The translations under genes were made by a program, and so were the position numbers. Below the pieces are notes generated by a model that was not told the DNA's origin, did no database searches, and saw nothing but the letters and a program-made list of their open reading frames with translations. From Limnochorda pilosa (GTDB taxonomy: Bacteria > Bacillota > Limnochordia > Limnochordales > Limnochordaceae): a stretch of 64,000 bases of DNA. Positions 1 to 8,449 of this stretch are shown one piece after another; the first letter of the stretch is position 1, and every line of letters begins with the position of its first letter. The stretch lies in NCBI RefSeq assembly GCF_001544015.1, contig NZ_AP014924.1:3410001-3474000 (forward strand), written 5' to 3'.

Positions 1-860
1 ACATGGCACCCCACGCGCTGAGGGTGGCGGCCATCTTCTCGGTGCTCTCCCGTCTCAAGCCGTCGAAGAAACAGGGGATGGACCTGGTCAAGAAGATGAA
101 GCTCTACGACGGCGAGGAGGTCGAAGGGTTCAAGCCCAAGGACGTGGAGGAGCTCCGGAACGAGTTCCCCAACGAGGGCATGGACGGCGTCGACCCCCGT
201 TATGTGATCAACCGCATCTCCAGCGCCTTCGTGGTGCGCGACCGCCGGTGCATCGGCCCCCTCGACGTGCTCCGCGCCCTGAAGGAAGGCCTGGACCAGC
301 ACCCCTCCATCACCGACGACCAGAAGGACCGGCTCCTCGGCTTCGTGGCCGTCGCCCGCCAGGAGTATGACGAGCTGGCCAAGAAGGAGGTCCAGAAGGC
401 CTTCGTCTATTCCTTCGAGGAGTCCGCCCGCACCCTCTTCGAGAACTACCTGGACAACGTCGAGGCGTACTGCAACTGGCAAAAGGTGAAGGACCCCATC
501 ACCGGCGAGGAGATGGAGCCGGACGAGAAGCTCATGCACTCCATCGAGGAGCAGATCGGGGTCTCGGAGAACGCCAAGAAGAGCTTCCGGGAAGAGATCC
601 TGATCCGCATGTCCAGCTACGCCCGCCGGAGCAAGCGCTTCGACTACACCTCCCACGAGCGGCTGCGCGAGGCGATCGAGCGGAAGCTCTTCGCCGACCT
701 GAAGGACGTCATCAAGATCACCACGTCCACCAAGACTCCCGACCCCGAGCAGCTCAAGAAGATCAACGAGGTCATGGCACGGCTCATGGACGAGCACGGC
801 TACTGCGACGTCTGCGCCAACGAGCTCCTGCGCTACGCAGGAAGCCTGCTGAACCGCTAG
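1..860 (+). CDS. prkA: PrkA family serine protein kinase, C-terminal part (5' end outside window)
   Basis: The reading frame is open to the left edge and ends at a TAG at 858-860, so only about 285 C-terminal residues are visible; full-length PrkA is roughly 630 residues. The visible part matches the C-terminal PrkA domain (helical, rich in Lys/Glu, with stretches such as RYVINRISSAF and RSFYEE-like regions); the N-terminal AAA/kinase P-loop part lies outside. In Bacillus PrkA is a sporulation-associated kinase or ATPase that acts in the mother cell. The order prkA-yhbH-spoVR is a widespread stress/sporulation cluster, and the two next genes confirm the call. Confidence 0.93.
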   Translation, partial: MAPHALRVAAIFSVLSRLKPSKKQGMDLVKKMKLYDGEEVEGFKPKDVEELRNEFPNEGMDGVDPRYVINRISSAFVVRDRRCIGPLDVLRALKEGLDQHPSITDDQKDRLLGFVAVARQEYDELAKKEVQKAFVYSFEESARTLFENYLDNVEAYCNWQKVKDPITGEEMEPDEKLMHSIEEQIGVSENAKKSFREEILIRMSSYARRSKRFDYTSHERLREAIERKLFADLKDVIKITTSTKTPDPEQLKKINEVMARLMDEHGYCDVCANELLRYAGSLLNR

Positions 861-957
861 CGGGACCGGACACCCGCGCCGGCGCCCACGCGGCGTCGTG
901 CCGGGGCTTGGAGACGCCGTCGTCCGAGCTAGGGCGTCGCGTCGAGGAGGGATCTCC

Positions 958-2142
958 GTGCATCCCCGCTCCTTCCTGGTCTCAAGAGACGACTGGTCGC
1001 TCCATCGCCAGGGCGAGATGGACCAGAAGCGGCACCAGGAGAAGGTACGCGAGGCCATCCGCGAGAACCTGGCCGATTTGGTGAGCGAGGAGAGCATCAT
1101 CATGTCCGACGGGCGGAAGGTGGTCAAGGTACCCATCCGCTCGCTGGAGGAGTACAAGTTCCGCTTCGATCCCCACCAGGGCGAGCACGCTGGTTCGGGC
1201 CAGGGAGGCACCGAGGTGGGCAAGGTGCTCGGCCCCGCCCGCCCGGCCAAGGGCGCGCAGGCGCCGGGCCAGGGCCCCGGGGCGGGAGACCAGCCCGGCT
1301 TCGACTACTACGAGGCCGAGGTGACGGTCGACGAGCTGGCGGAGCTCATCTTCCAGGACCTGGGGCTCCCCAACCTGAAACAGAAGCGCCGGGCTGACAT
1401 CGAGTCCACCTACCCCGAGTTCACCGACGTGCGCAAGCAGGGTCTCCAGGCCAACGTCGACAAGCGTCGCACGCTCCTGGAGGCGTTGCGGCGGGCGGCC
1501 CGGGAGGGTCACCGCGGGCTCCAGGGCATCCGGCGGGAGGACCTGCGCTTCAAGACCTGGGAGGAGCGGGTGCGCACCACCACCTCCGCGGTGGTGATGG
1601 CCATGATGGACACCTCGGGCTCCATGGGCACCTTCGAGAAGTACATCGCCCGCAGCTTCTACTTCTGGATGGTGCGCTTCCTCCGTACCCGCTACCACCA
1701 GGTGCAGATCGTCTTCATCGCCCACGACACCCGTGCCCGGGAGGTCTCCGAGGAGGAGTTCTTCTCCAAGGGCGAGTCGGGCGGCACCAAGTGCTCCTCC
1801 GCCTACGAGAAGGCGCTGGAGATCGTCGAGGAGCGCTTCCCGCCCGAGGACTACAACATCTATCCCTTCCACTTCTCCGACGGAGACAACTTCCCATCCG
1901 ACAACGTCCGCTGCGTGAAGCTGATGAGCGAGCTCATCGAGCGCTCGAGCGCCGTGGGCTACGGCGAGATCACCAGCGGCCGCTACTACCGTGAGAGCAC
2001 GCTCATGTCCGCCTTCGAGCGGCTGGAGGATCCCCGCTTCACCTGCGTGCAGATCCGCTCCAAGGATGAGGTCTATCCGGCCCTCAAGCGCTTCTTCCGC
2101 CGCTCGGAAGAGGTCCCGCACCCCGGGGGGTTGGCAGGATGA
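958..2142 (+). CDS. yhbH: YhbH family (DUF444) sporulation protein with vWA-like domain
   Basis: A 394-residue protein, the usual length for Bacillus YhbH. I start it at GTG 958 because an AGGAGG sits at 945-950 with 7-nt spacing and because the family begins with a motif like the one seen here (VHPRSFLVSRDDWSLHRQG). An upstream in-frame GTG at 898 lacks support. A basic/acidic N-terminal half is followed by a von Willebrand A-like domain with a MIDAS motif MMDTSGSMG at residues 216-224. The exact activity is unknown; the family is tied to sporulation and stress and is nearly always next to prkA and spoVR. Its stop overlaps the spoVR start (ATGA), implying translational coupling. Confidence 0.93.
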   Translation: MHPRSFLVSRDDWSLHRQGEMDQKRHQEKVREAIRENLADLVSEESIIMSDGRKVVKVPIRSLEEYKFRFDPHQGEHAGSGQGGTEVGKVLGPARPAKGAQAPGQGPGAGDQPGFDYYEAEVTVDELAELIFQDLGLPNLKQKRRADIESTYPEFTDVRKQGLQANVDKRRTLLEALRRAAREGHRGLQGIRREDLRFKTWEERVRTTTSAVVMAMMDTSGSMGTFEKYIARSFYFWMVRFLRTRYHQVQIVFIAHDTRAREVSEEEFFSKGESGGTKCSSAYEKALEIVEERFPPEDYNIYPFHFSDGDNFPSDNVRCVKLMSELIERSSAVGYGEITSGRYYRESTLMSAFERLEDPRFTCVQIRSKDEVYPALKRFFRRSEEVPHPGGLAG

Positions 2143-3650
2143 CGCCCGCCGAGATCGGGACCTTCGAGCAGCAGCTGGAGCGGATCGAACGCCAGGCCCG
2201 GGCCATGGGGCTGGACTTCTTTCCGGTTCGCTTCGAGCTGGTCCCGGCCGAGGTGATGTACACCTTCGGCGCGTACGGCATGCCCCACCGGTTCACCCAT
2301 TGGAGCTTCGGCAAGGCGTACCAGCGGATGAAGACCCAGTACGACTACAACCTCAGCCGCATCTACGAGCTGGTCATCAACTCCGATCCTGCGTACGCCT
2401 TCCTGCTCGAGGGCAACTCCCTGCTCCAGAACCTGGTGGTCGCGGCCCACGTCCTCGCGCACGTGGACTTCTTCAAGAACAACCGCCGCTTCCAGCATAC
2501 CTCGCGCACCATGGTGGAGAGCATGGCCGTGGACGCGGAGCGCATGCGGGCGTACGAGTTCACCTACGGGCGTGAGGCGGTGGAGGCGATCCTGGATGCC
2601 GCCCTGGCCATCCAGGACCAGGTGGATCCCTATGGGAACCCATGGCGGGGCCCCGAGTGGCGCGATCCGAAGCCCAAAGTCCGGAAGGCTCCAGGCGAGC
2701 ACGACGGCGGGGCGGGGAGCCGGCAGGGCGGCGATCCCTACTCGGACCTCTGGGCGTTGGACCGGTACCTCCCCGGAGGCGACCCGCGCCCCGAGGGGAA
2801 CCGGACCGGGGCTGGAGGGACGGCGGCCGGGAAGGAGGCGGGGCGGGCTGCGCCGGGGGGGCCCCCGCACCGGACCTTCCCCGAACGGCCGGTGAAGGAC
2901 CTGGTGCGCTTCGTGGCCGAGGAATCACGGGTCCTGGAGCCCTGGCAGAGGGACGTGCTCTTCATGGTCCGGCAGGAGATGCTCTACTTCTGGCCCCAGA
3001 TGGAGACCAAGATCATGAACGAAGGATGGGCCTCCTTCTTCCACGTGCGGCTCATGCGTTCGCTGGATCTGAGCGAAGCCGACGCCGTGGAGTTCGCGCG
3101 GATGCACGCGGGGGTGGTGCAGCCTTCGCCCTACAGCATCAACCCGTACCTGATGGGGCTGAAGCTCTTCGAATCCATCGAGCGTCGCTGGAACGAGCCG
3201 ACCCTTGAGGAGCGCGAGCGCTTCGGCCGCCGCGGGGGCGAGGGCCGCTCCAAGATCTTCGAGGTCCGGGAGACCGAGACGGATGTCTCCTTCCTCCGAA
3301 ACTACCTCACCCGGGAGCTGGTGGAGGAGTTGGATCTCTACCTCTACGCCCAGGTGGACGGGCGGTGGCAGGTGGTCGAAAAGGACTGGGAGAAGGTTCG
3401 GGATCACCTGGTGGCCCAGCTCACCCACTGCGGGGTCCCCTACATCGTGGTGGAGGACGGCGACTACCAGGGCCGCGGCGAGCTCCTCCTCCAGCACCGG
3501 CACGAGGGCCTCGACCTGGACGCCCGCTACGCGCAGAAGACCCTGGAGCACGTGTACCGGCTCTGGGGCAAGCCTGTCCACCTGGCCACCCGCGAGAACG
3601 GCAAGGACCGCCTTCACTCGTTCGACGGGCAGGAGAGCACCGTCCGCTGA
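2139..3650 (+). CDS. spoVR: SpoVR family protein (sporulation stage V, cortex-related)
   Basis: A 503-residue SpoVR homologue starting at the ATG of an ATGA overlap with yhbH. Conserved SpoVR features are seen, including the histidine-rich HVLAHVDFFKNN segment (about residues 104-115) and the NEGWASFFHVRLM segment in the second half. In Bacillus SpoVR takes part in spore cortex formation; biochemical activity is not known. The protein is about 35 residues longer than the Bacillus one, largely because residues 170-250 form a Gly/Pro/Arg-rich, low-complexity insertion between the two conserved halves. It is the third gene of the prkA-yhbH-spoVR transcription unit. Confidence 0.92.
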   Translation: MTPAEIGTFEQQLERIERQARAMGLDFFPVRFELVPAEVMYTFGAYGMPHRFTHWSFGKAYQRMKTQYDYNLSRIYELVINSDPAYAFLLEGNSLLQNLVVAAHVLAHVDFFKNNRRFQHTSRTMVESMAVDAERMRAYEFTYGREAVEAILDAALAIQDQVDPYGNPWRGPEWRDPKPKVRKAPGEHDGGAGSRQGGDPYSDLWALDRYLPGGDPRPEGNRTGAGGTAAGKEAGRAAPGGPPHRTFPERPVKDLVRFVAEESRVLEPWQRDVLFMVRQEMLYFWPQMETKIMNEGWASFFHVRLMRSLDLSEADAVEFARMHAGVVQPSPYSINPYLMGLKLFESIERRWNEPTLEERERFGRRGGEGRSKIFEVRETETDVSFLRNYLTRELVEELDLYLYAQVDGRWQVVEKDWEKVRDHLVAQLTHCGVPYIVVEDGDYQGRGELLLQHRHEGLDLDARYAQKTLEHVYRLWGKPVHLATRENGKDRLHSFDGQESTVR

Positions 3651-3682
3651 TCCTGGCCATACTACCCCGGGAGGGGTCGTCC

Positions 3683-4060
3683 GTGCGCCAGGATCCAGAC
3701 CGTCACACGCTCCTTGCCTACTTCCCGTCGCGGGCCCAGGCCGAGCGTGCCAAGCGGGCCCTGGAGGGCGAGGGCTTCCAGGAGCTTCAGATCGACCGGG
3801 TGAGCCGCTACGGCACCGAGAGCGCGTCCATCCTCACCAATCCCCTCACCGGCAACTTCACGAGCCTGGCCAACCTCACTCTGGGGAGCCAGGACGCGGG
3901 CGAGGACGAAGGCGTCCTGATGGCCGCGGACCCCGCCGCGAGCGGCCTGGCCGAGAACGTGGGGGTCCGGGAGAAGGGGTATCTGCTCACCATCGTCACC
4001 GGCCAGGAACGGGTGGAGCGCGCCAGGGTCATCGCCGAGCGGGAGGGCGGTGAGGTGTAG
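3683..4060 (+). CDS. Small hypothetical protein following spoVR
   Basis: A 125-residue protein starting at GTG 3683, behind a purine-rich GGGAGGGG at 3669-3676, 32 nt after the spoVR stop. The N-terminal half (LLAYFPSRAQAERAKRALE, then a Q/I/D beta-strand-like segment) looks like a ferredoxin-like alpha/beta fold of the kind seen in general stress proteins that detect adjacent helices, and the C-terminal part repeats a short strand-helix pattern (YLLTIVTGQERVERARVIAE). I do not recognise a named family. Co-directional placement and short spacing suggest it is a fourth member of the prkA-yhbH-spoVR unit. Confidence 0.7.
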   Translation: MRQDPDRHTLLAYFPSRAQAERAKRALEGEGFQELQIDRVSRYGTESASILTNPLTGNFTSLANLTLGSQDAGEDEGVLMAADPAASGLAENVGVREKGYLLTIVTGQERVERARVIAEREGGEV

Positions 4061-4096
4061 CCCAGGCGCGTCCTTCCCCTTCCCGCCTCGCCACCC

Positions 4097-5437
4097 TCAG
4101 GGCGCGCCGCGCCCCGCCGGAGCTCCCTCGAGGGCCCGATCCAGGATCTCGGCCACGTGGAGCACCTCGATCCCAGGTTGCCCCTCCACCCCGGAGACGC
4201 GTCCCTCGGCGAGGCGACGCGCGCCCAGCAGAAGCTGGAGGTGGCAAGGGGTGTTGGCCACCGCCAGGATGGTGGCGCCTGTCTCGGCCACGTCGGCCAT
4301 CTTCGCGTCCAGCACCCGGCGGCTCATCGCGGGCTGGGTCAACGCGTACGTGCCCCCGGCGCCGCAGCAGCGCCCCGCGTCGGGAAGTTCCACGTACCGT
4401 AGCCCCGGCACCGACTGGAGCAGACGCCTCGGGGGGGCCACCACCTTCTGGACGTTCCGCAGGTGGCACGAGTCCTGGTAGGTCACCACGGCCTCCACGG
4501 GCTTCATGGGAGGCAAGGGCAACCCGTCCAGGAGCTCGGTGAAGTCCCGGCAGCGGGCTGCGAAGGCGCGGGCCCGCGGCTCCCACACCGGGTCGCCCTC
4601 GAACCAGGATGGGTACTCCTTCAGGGCCGCCCCGCAGCCACCTGCAACGCTGACGATCACCTCCCCGTCCACGGCCTCGAAGGCGGCGATGGTCCGCCGG
4701 GCCTGCTGGAGGGCCAGCTCCCGCTCGCCTGCATGGACGTGGACCGCCCCGCAGCACCCCTGGCCCCGGGGGAAGGTCACCTGGCAGCCTGCGGCCTCCA
4801 GGACCCGCACGGCGGCCTCGTTGACGTGGCGGAAGGCCATCTCCTGAACGCACCCCTGGAAGAAGGCGACCCGCGTCGCTGGATGGGCGGCGGTACGGGT
4901 CCGGTTCACGGCTCTCCGCTCCCGCGTCCGGGGCAGGACGGCCTCCATCTCCGCCGCGGCAGGAGCAAGGCGGCGCAGCAAGCCGGTGGACCGCACCAAG
5001 CGGTCGAGCCCAAGGGACCGGTAGAGCCTCAGGAGCCAGGCTCCCAGGCGAATCCCGCCGGGGGTACCCAGGATGCGCCCGAGGGCGACGGCCCGGATGG
5101 CGCGCTCAAGCAGGCCGCGCCGCCGCCGGGGTTCCAGCTCCGCCCGGGTTTCTTCCAGGATCCACCCGTAGCGGACGCCCGCCGGGCAGGCGGCCTCGCA
5201 GGCCCGGCAGCCGATGCAGAGGTCCAGCGGGGGAAGGATCGCTCCCACGTCCAGTCCACCCTCGGCCGCGGAGCGCACCAGGTGGATGCGTCCCCGGGGG
5301 CTCTGCGTCTCCAGCGACGTGAGGCGGTACGTGGGGCAGGCCGCCAGGCAGAAGCCACAGCGCATGCACTGGATCGTTTCGTCCAGCGGGAGCCGCACCG
5401 GACCGTCGACGGACAGGTCGAGGAGGCCCGTGCTCAT
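4097..5437 (-). CDS. glcF: Glycolate/lactate oxidase iron-sulfur subunit
   Basis: A 446-residue GlcF-type protein. Two 4Fe-4S motifs are seen near the N-terminus, CMRCGFCLAACP (residues 24-35) and CIGCRACEAACP (74-85), followed by two cysteine-rich CCG domains (GQGCCGAVHVHAG and AGRCCGAGGTY). It transfers electrons from the FAD subunit GlcD towards the respiratory chain at the membrane. The start ATG at 5437 overlaps the glcD stop (ATGA) and follows GAGGCAGGG, so the two are translationally coupled. A longer in-frame start upstream would lie inside glcD and is unlikely. Substrate (glycolate versus D- or L-lactate) cannot be fixed from sequence. Confidence 0.9.
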   Translation of the reverse strand: MSTGLLDLSVDGPVRLPLDETIQCMRCGFCLAACPTYRLTSLETQSPRGRIHLVRSAAEGGLDVGAILPPLDLCIGCRACEAACPAGVRYGWILEETRAELEPRRRRGLLERAIRAVALGRILGTPGGIRLGAWLLRLYRSLGLDRLVRSTGLLRRLAPAAAEMEAVLPRTRERRAVNRTRTAAHPATRVAFFQGCVQEMAFRHVNEAAVRVLEAAGCQVTFPRGQGCCGAVHVHAGERELALQQARRTIAAFEAVDGEVIVSVAGGCGAALKEYPSWFEGDPVWEPRARAFAARCRDFTELLDGLPLPPMKPVEAVVTYQDSCHLRNVQKVVAPPRRLLQSVPGLRYVELPDAGRCCGAGGTYALTQPAMSRRVLDAKMADVAETGATILAVANTPCHLQLLLGARRLAEGRVSGVEGQPGIEVLHVAEILDRALEGAPAGRGAP

Positions 5438-6879
5438 CCCTGCCTCACCACCAGACGCCGGGGGGTCGACCGGGGGAAGATCTTCCCCGGGTTGAGGAGG
5501 TGCCGGGGATCCAGGGCGTCCTTGATGGCCGTCATGACCGCCACCCCCGCCGGCCCCAGCTTCCACTCCAGGTACTCCCGCTTGGAAAGACCCACGCCGT
5601 GCTCGCCGGTGATGGTGCCCCCCAGCTCGATGGCAGCTCGGAAGATCTCCTCGAAGGCGGCCTCCACCCGCTCCGCCTCCTCCTCGTCGCGCTCGTCGGT
5701 GAGACAGGTGGGGTGGAGGTTCCCGTCGCCGGCATGACCGAAGGTACAGATGGTGAGCCTGTGGCGGGCCGCGGCCCCCTGGATGGCCCGGAGCATCTCC
5801 ACCAGGCGGGACCGGGGAACGGTGGCGTCCTCCAGGATGGTGGTGGGGCGCATGCGGGCCAGGGCCGAGAGCGCGGCGCGGCGGGCGGCCATGAGACGGT
5901 CGCCCTCTTCGGGCGTGCGACCCACCTCGACCCGGACTGCGCCCTCCTCCCGGCAGATGGCCGCCGCAGCCGCGACGTCCCGAGCGACCTGCTCCTCGGG
6001 CCCGTCCTGGGCCAGGAGGAGGAGCGCCTCGGCATCAGTGGGAAGGCCCACGTGGGCGAAGGCTTCCACGGCTTCGATGGTCCCCCGGTCGAGGAACTCC
6101 AGGGTGGCCGGGATGATCCTCCCTGCGATGATCCGCTCCACGCTGCGGGCCGCCTGCTCCAGGTCGTGGTAGACGGCCAGGGCCACCTGGCGGTGCGCCG
6201 GGAGCGGCAGGAGCCGGACGGTGATGCGGGTGACGATCCCCAGGGTCCCCTCCGAACCGACCAGGAGCTGGGTGAGGTCGTAGCCGGCCACGTCCTTGAC
6301 GTTCTTGCCCCCCGTGACGATCCGGTCCCCATCGGGCAGGACGGCTTCCAGGCCGATCACGTAGTCGCCCGTCACGCCGTACTTCAGGCCCCTGAGGCCA
6401 CCCGCGTTCTCGGCCACGTTGCCCCCCAGGGTGGAGACGGCGACGCTGCCGGGATCAGGGGGGTAGAAGAGTCCCTCCGCTTCCACCCGGCGGTGGAGCT
6501 CGGCAGTGATCACCCCTGGCTCCACGGTGGCCGTGAGGTTCTCGCGATCCAGTTCGAGGAAGCGATTCATGCGGTTGAGGGAGAGGACGATCCCTCCCTC
6601 TGCGGGAACCGTTCCGCCGGAGAGGTTGGTCGCCTGCCCCCTGGGTACGACAGGAACCCCCCTCTCCGCGGCCAGGCGCACCACGGCCTGGACCTCCCCG
6701 GTGCTGGCCGGTAGCACCACCACGTCGGGCAGGGCCCGGTGGCGGGGCGAGGCGTCGTAGGCGTAGACCGTCCGGTCCACCTCCGCGTCCAGCACCCACT
6801 GGGATCCCACCGCGTCCCTGAGAGCCTCGACGAGCTGCGTATCCTTCAACCTCCACTCCCCCTCGCTGGAGCGGTGCAC
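5434..6879 (-). CDS. glcD: FAD-linked 2-hydroxyacid oxidase subunit (GlcD family)
   Basis: A 481-residue flavoprotein with an N-terminal FAD-binding type 4 domain (PRGQATNLSGGTVP near residues 88-101; GGNVAENAGGLRGLKYG near 150-166) and a C-terminal FAD-oxidase domain ending TGEHGVGLSKREYL. It oxidises glycolate, lactate or a similar 2-hydroxy acid and passes electrons to GlcF. The start is uncertain: GTG 6879 has only a weak AAGGG upstream, whereas TTG at 6849 has GAGGGGGAG at a good distance and would give a protein starting at the KDTQLVEAL segment. A lactate-permease remnant lies immediately upstream, which favours lactate as the ancestral substrate. Confidence 0.9.
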   Translation of the reverse strand: MHRSSEGEWRLKDTQLVEALRDAVGSQWVLDAEVDRTVYAYDASPRHRALPDVVVLPASTGEVQAVVRLAAERGVPVVPRGQATNLSGGTVPAEGGIVLSLNRMNRFLELDRENLTATVEPGVITAELHRRVEAEGLFYPPDPGSVAVSTLGGNVAENAGGLRGLKYGVTGDYVIGLEAVLPDGDRIVTGGKNVKDVAGYDLTQLLVGSEGTLGIVTRITVRLLPLPAHRQVALAVYHDLEQAARSVERIIAGRIIPATLEFLDRGTIEAVEAFAHVGLPTDAEALLLLAQDGPEEQVARDVAAAAAICREEGAVRVEVGRTPEEGDRLMAARRAALSALARMRPTTILEDATVPRSRLVEMLRAIQGAAARHRLTICTFGHAGDGNLHPTCLTDERDEEEAERVEAAFEEIFRAAIELGGTITGEHGVGLSKREYLEWKLGPAGVAVMTAIKDALDPRHLLNPGKIFPRSTPRRLVVRQG

Positions 6880-6889
6880 GAGAACCCTT

Positions 6890-6976
6890 GCCGATGAGGC
6901 CCACCACCGCCGCCGCGGCCACCACGTTGTGCACCGTGATCATGTTCCCCGCGGTACCGCCGACCGCCTGCACGAG
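6890..6976 (-). pseudogene. Remnant of an L-lactate permease (LctP family) C-terminal region
   Basis: On the minus strand, directly upstream of glcD, about 29 codons read VQAVGGTAGNMITVHNV followed by an Ala/Val-rich segment ending VGLIGKG. This pattern is characteristic of the last part of Firmicutes lactate permeases (GNMI.VHNVVA...VGL.GKEG). Upstream of residue VQAV the similarity stops abruptly, within about 10 nt of a plus-strand promoter, and the normal final ~25 residues of the permease are also replaced by the glcD start. I infer that the permease gene was deleted, leaving this stub. The family assignment is from memory of the motif and was not searched. Confidence 0.6.
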
Positions 6977-6983
6977 CCACGGG

Positions 6984-7013
6984 TTGCATCCTGGATCCAG
7001 GTTTGCGTATAAT
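6984..7013 (+). promoter_or_regulatory. Sigma-A promoter of the c-di-AMP riboswitch transcript
   Basis: TTGCAT (6984-6989), an 18-nt spacer and a perfect TATAAT (7008-7013). Transcription should begin near 7020, just before the riboswitch. Confidence 0.75.
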
Positions 7014-7040
7014 GGGGATGCACAACCTGCCTCGAGACCA

Positions 7041-7178
7041 ACTGAATCGCTGAGTCGCGCCCCGCCGGGGCGCGAGCGGGGGACCCACCTCTTGGGGTGA
7101 ATCTCCGGGCGAGCCCGGAGAGGGGCGACTCTTGCCGTCCCAACCCGTCAGCTAACCCCGTAAGCGTTGCAAGGGAGT
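7041..7178 (+). ncRNA. Cyclic di-AMP riboswitch (ydaO/yuaA type)
   Basis: The leader carries the conserved ydaO-class blocks in order: GCTGAGTC (7049-7056), a GC-rich hairpin, GAGCGGGGGACCCA (7074-7087), TTGGGGTGAATC (7092-7103), and CCCGTCAGCTAACCCCGTAA (7144-7163) followed by GCGT. A GC hairpin TCCGGG/CCCGGA lies between the last two blocks. The family binds two c-di-AMP molecules and normally turns expression off by favouring a terminator; the terminator is present at 7209-7236. The regulated gene starts at 7307. Confidence 0.92.
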
Positions 7179-7208
7179 TCAGGTCGCGCCGCTCGAGCTT
7201 GGAGCATG

Positions 7209-7236
7209 CGCCGCCGGAACCGGCGGCGTCCTTTCT
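7209..7236 (+). terminator. Intrinsic terminator of the c-di-AMP riboswitch expression platform
   Basis: Perfect 9-bp arms CGCCGCCGG (7209-7217) and CCGGCGGCG (7220-7228) followed by TCCTTTCT. It lies between the aptamer and the ATG at 7307, as expected for transcriptional control. Confidence 0.8.
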
Positions 7237-7306
7237 AGGCGGAACCTACGGAATGCCCTTGCGGATGGTCTACCGGGGCCAACCCACCACGTGAGGAGGT
7301 CTTTCC

Positions 7307-8449
7307 ATGCCTCACCGGGAGTCGTTGCGCGTGGCGGTGCTGGGCGCGGGCCATGGCGGCCAGGCGCTGGCAGGGTGGATGGCCCTTGCCGGGCACCGGG
7401 TGCGCCTCTTCAATCGATCGGCCGAGCCGCTCCTCCCGCTGCGGTCCGGCCTGACCCTGCGCGGTGCTGCCACGGGCCGCGTTCGTCTGGACGCCGTCAC
7501 GACCCACCTTGACGAGGCCCTGGAGGGGGCTGAGCTGGTGATGATGGTCACGCCTGCCACCGCCCACCGCCCCCTCGCGTATCGGATGCTCCCCTACCTG
7601 CGGCCGGGCCAGGTCGTCCTCCTGCACCCCGGTCGCACGGGCGGCGCGCTGGAGGTGGCCCGCATCCTGGCCGCCGCCGGCCTGCCCAACGTGGTCGCAG
7701 AGGCCGAGACCTTCCTTTTCGCCAGCCGGGTGGAGGGGCCCGGTGAGGCCCGCATCCACCAGGTCAAGCGCCGGGTCCGGGTCGCGGCGTTGCCCGCCCA
7801 CCGCACGGGTGGGACGGTTCGGCTCCTGCAGCGGATCCACCCCGCCTTCGCGCCGGCCCGGAACGTGCTGGAGACCAGCCTGCAGAACATCGGCGCGATC
7901 TTCCACCCGGCCCCCATCCTCCTCAACCTGGGGCGCGTCCAGGCGGGGATCCCGTTCGACCATTACCACGAGGGGATCACCCCCGGGGTGGCCGCCGTGA
8001 TGGAGCGGGCCGACCAGGAGCGGACGGCCCTGGCCGCGCGCCTGGGGGTGGAGGTACTCTCGGCGCGTGCCTGGCTGGAGCAGGCATACGGGGCCACCGG
8101 GCGGGACCTCTACGAGGCGATCCAGGCCAACCGCTCGTACCGCGGCCTGAAGGCCCCCCGCACGCACCAGCACCGGTACCTGACCGAGGACATCCCCACG
8201 GGGCTGGTGCCCATGGTCTCCCTGGGGCAGAGCCTGGGCATGGAGATGCCCATCATGGACTCCCTCGTGCGTCTGGGCGAGGCGCTCCATCACGTGAACT
8301 ACACCGCGGAAGGACGCAGCGCCCGTAGCCTGGGCCTCGTCGGCATGAGCCCGGAGGGCATCAGGGCCGTGGTGGAGCTCGGTTTCGCGGCGGCGGACTC
8401 CTTCGCCCGGGTGGACTCCAACCCGTTCTACGACAAGGCCGGCGTCTGA
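7307..8449 (+). CDS. NAD/NADP octopine/nopaline (opine) dehydrogenase family protein
   Basis: A 380-residue protein starting at ATG 7307, six nt after GAGGAGGT. The N-terminus is a Rossmann fold with VLGAGHGGQALAG (residues 11-23) and an FNRS motif after the second strand; the C-terminal helical domain contains FHPAPILLNLGRVQ, FDHYHEGITPGV and the closing FYDKAGV typical of opine dehydrogenases. The family reductively condenses an amino acid with a 2-oxo acid (octopine, nopaline, staphylopine-like products); the substrates here are unknown. There is no nicotianamine-synthase-like neighbour, so a metallophore role is unsupported. Transcription passes through the c-di-AMP riboswitch, so the gene should be repressed when c-di-AMP is high. 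Confidence 0.85.
   Translation: MPHRESLRVAVLGAGHGGQALAGWMALAGHRVRLFNRSAEPLLPLRSGLTLRGAATGRVRLDAVTTHLDEALEGAELVMMVTPATAHRPLAYRMLPYLRPGQVVLLHPGRTGGALEVARILAAAGLPNVVAEAETFLFASRVEGPGEARIHQVKRRVRVAALPAHRTGGTVRLLQRIHPAFAPARNVLETSLQNIGAIFHPAPILLNLGRVQAGIPFDHYHEGITPGVAAVMERADQERTALAARLGVEVLSARAWLEQAYGATGRDLYEAIQANRSYRGLKAPRTHQHRYLTEDIPTGLVPMVSLGQSLGMEMPIMDSLVRLGEALHHVNYTAEGRSARSLGLVGMSPEGIRAVVELGFAAADSFARVDSNPFYDKAGV

Noticed and set aside
7307-8449. Staphylopine-type metallophore dehydrogenase (CntM)
   Set aside because: No nicotianamine-synthase-like, exporter or metal-uptake gene is adjacent; only the general opine-dehydrogenase family is supported.
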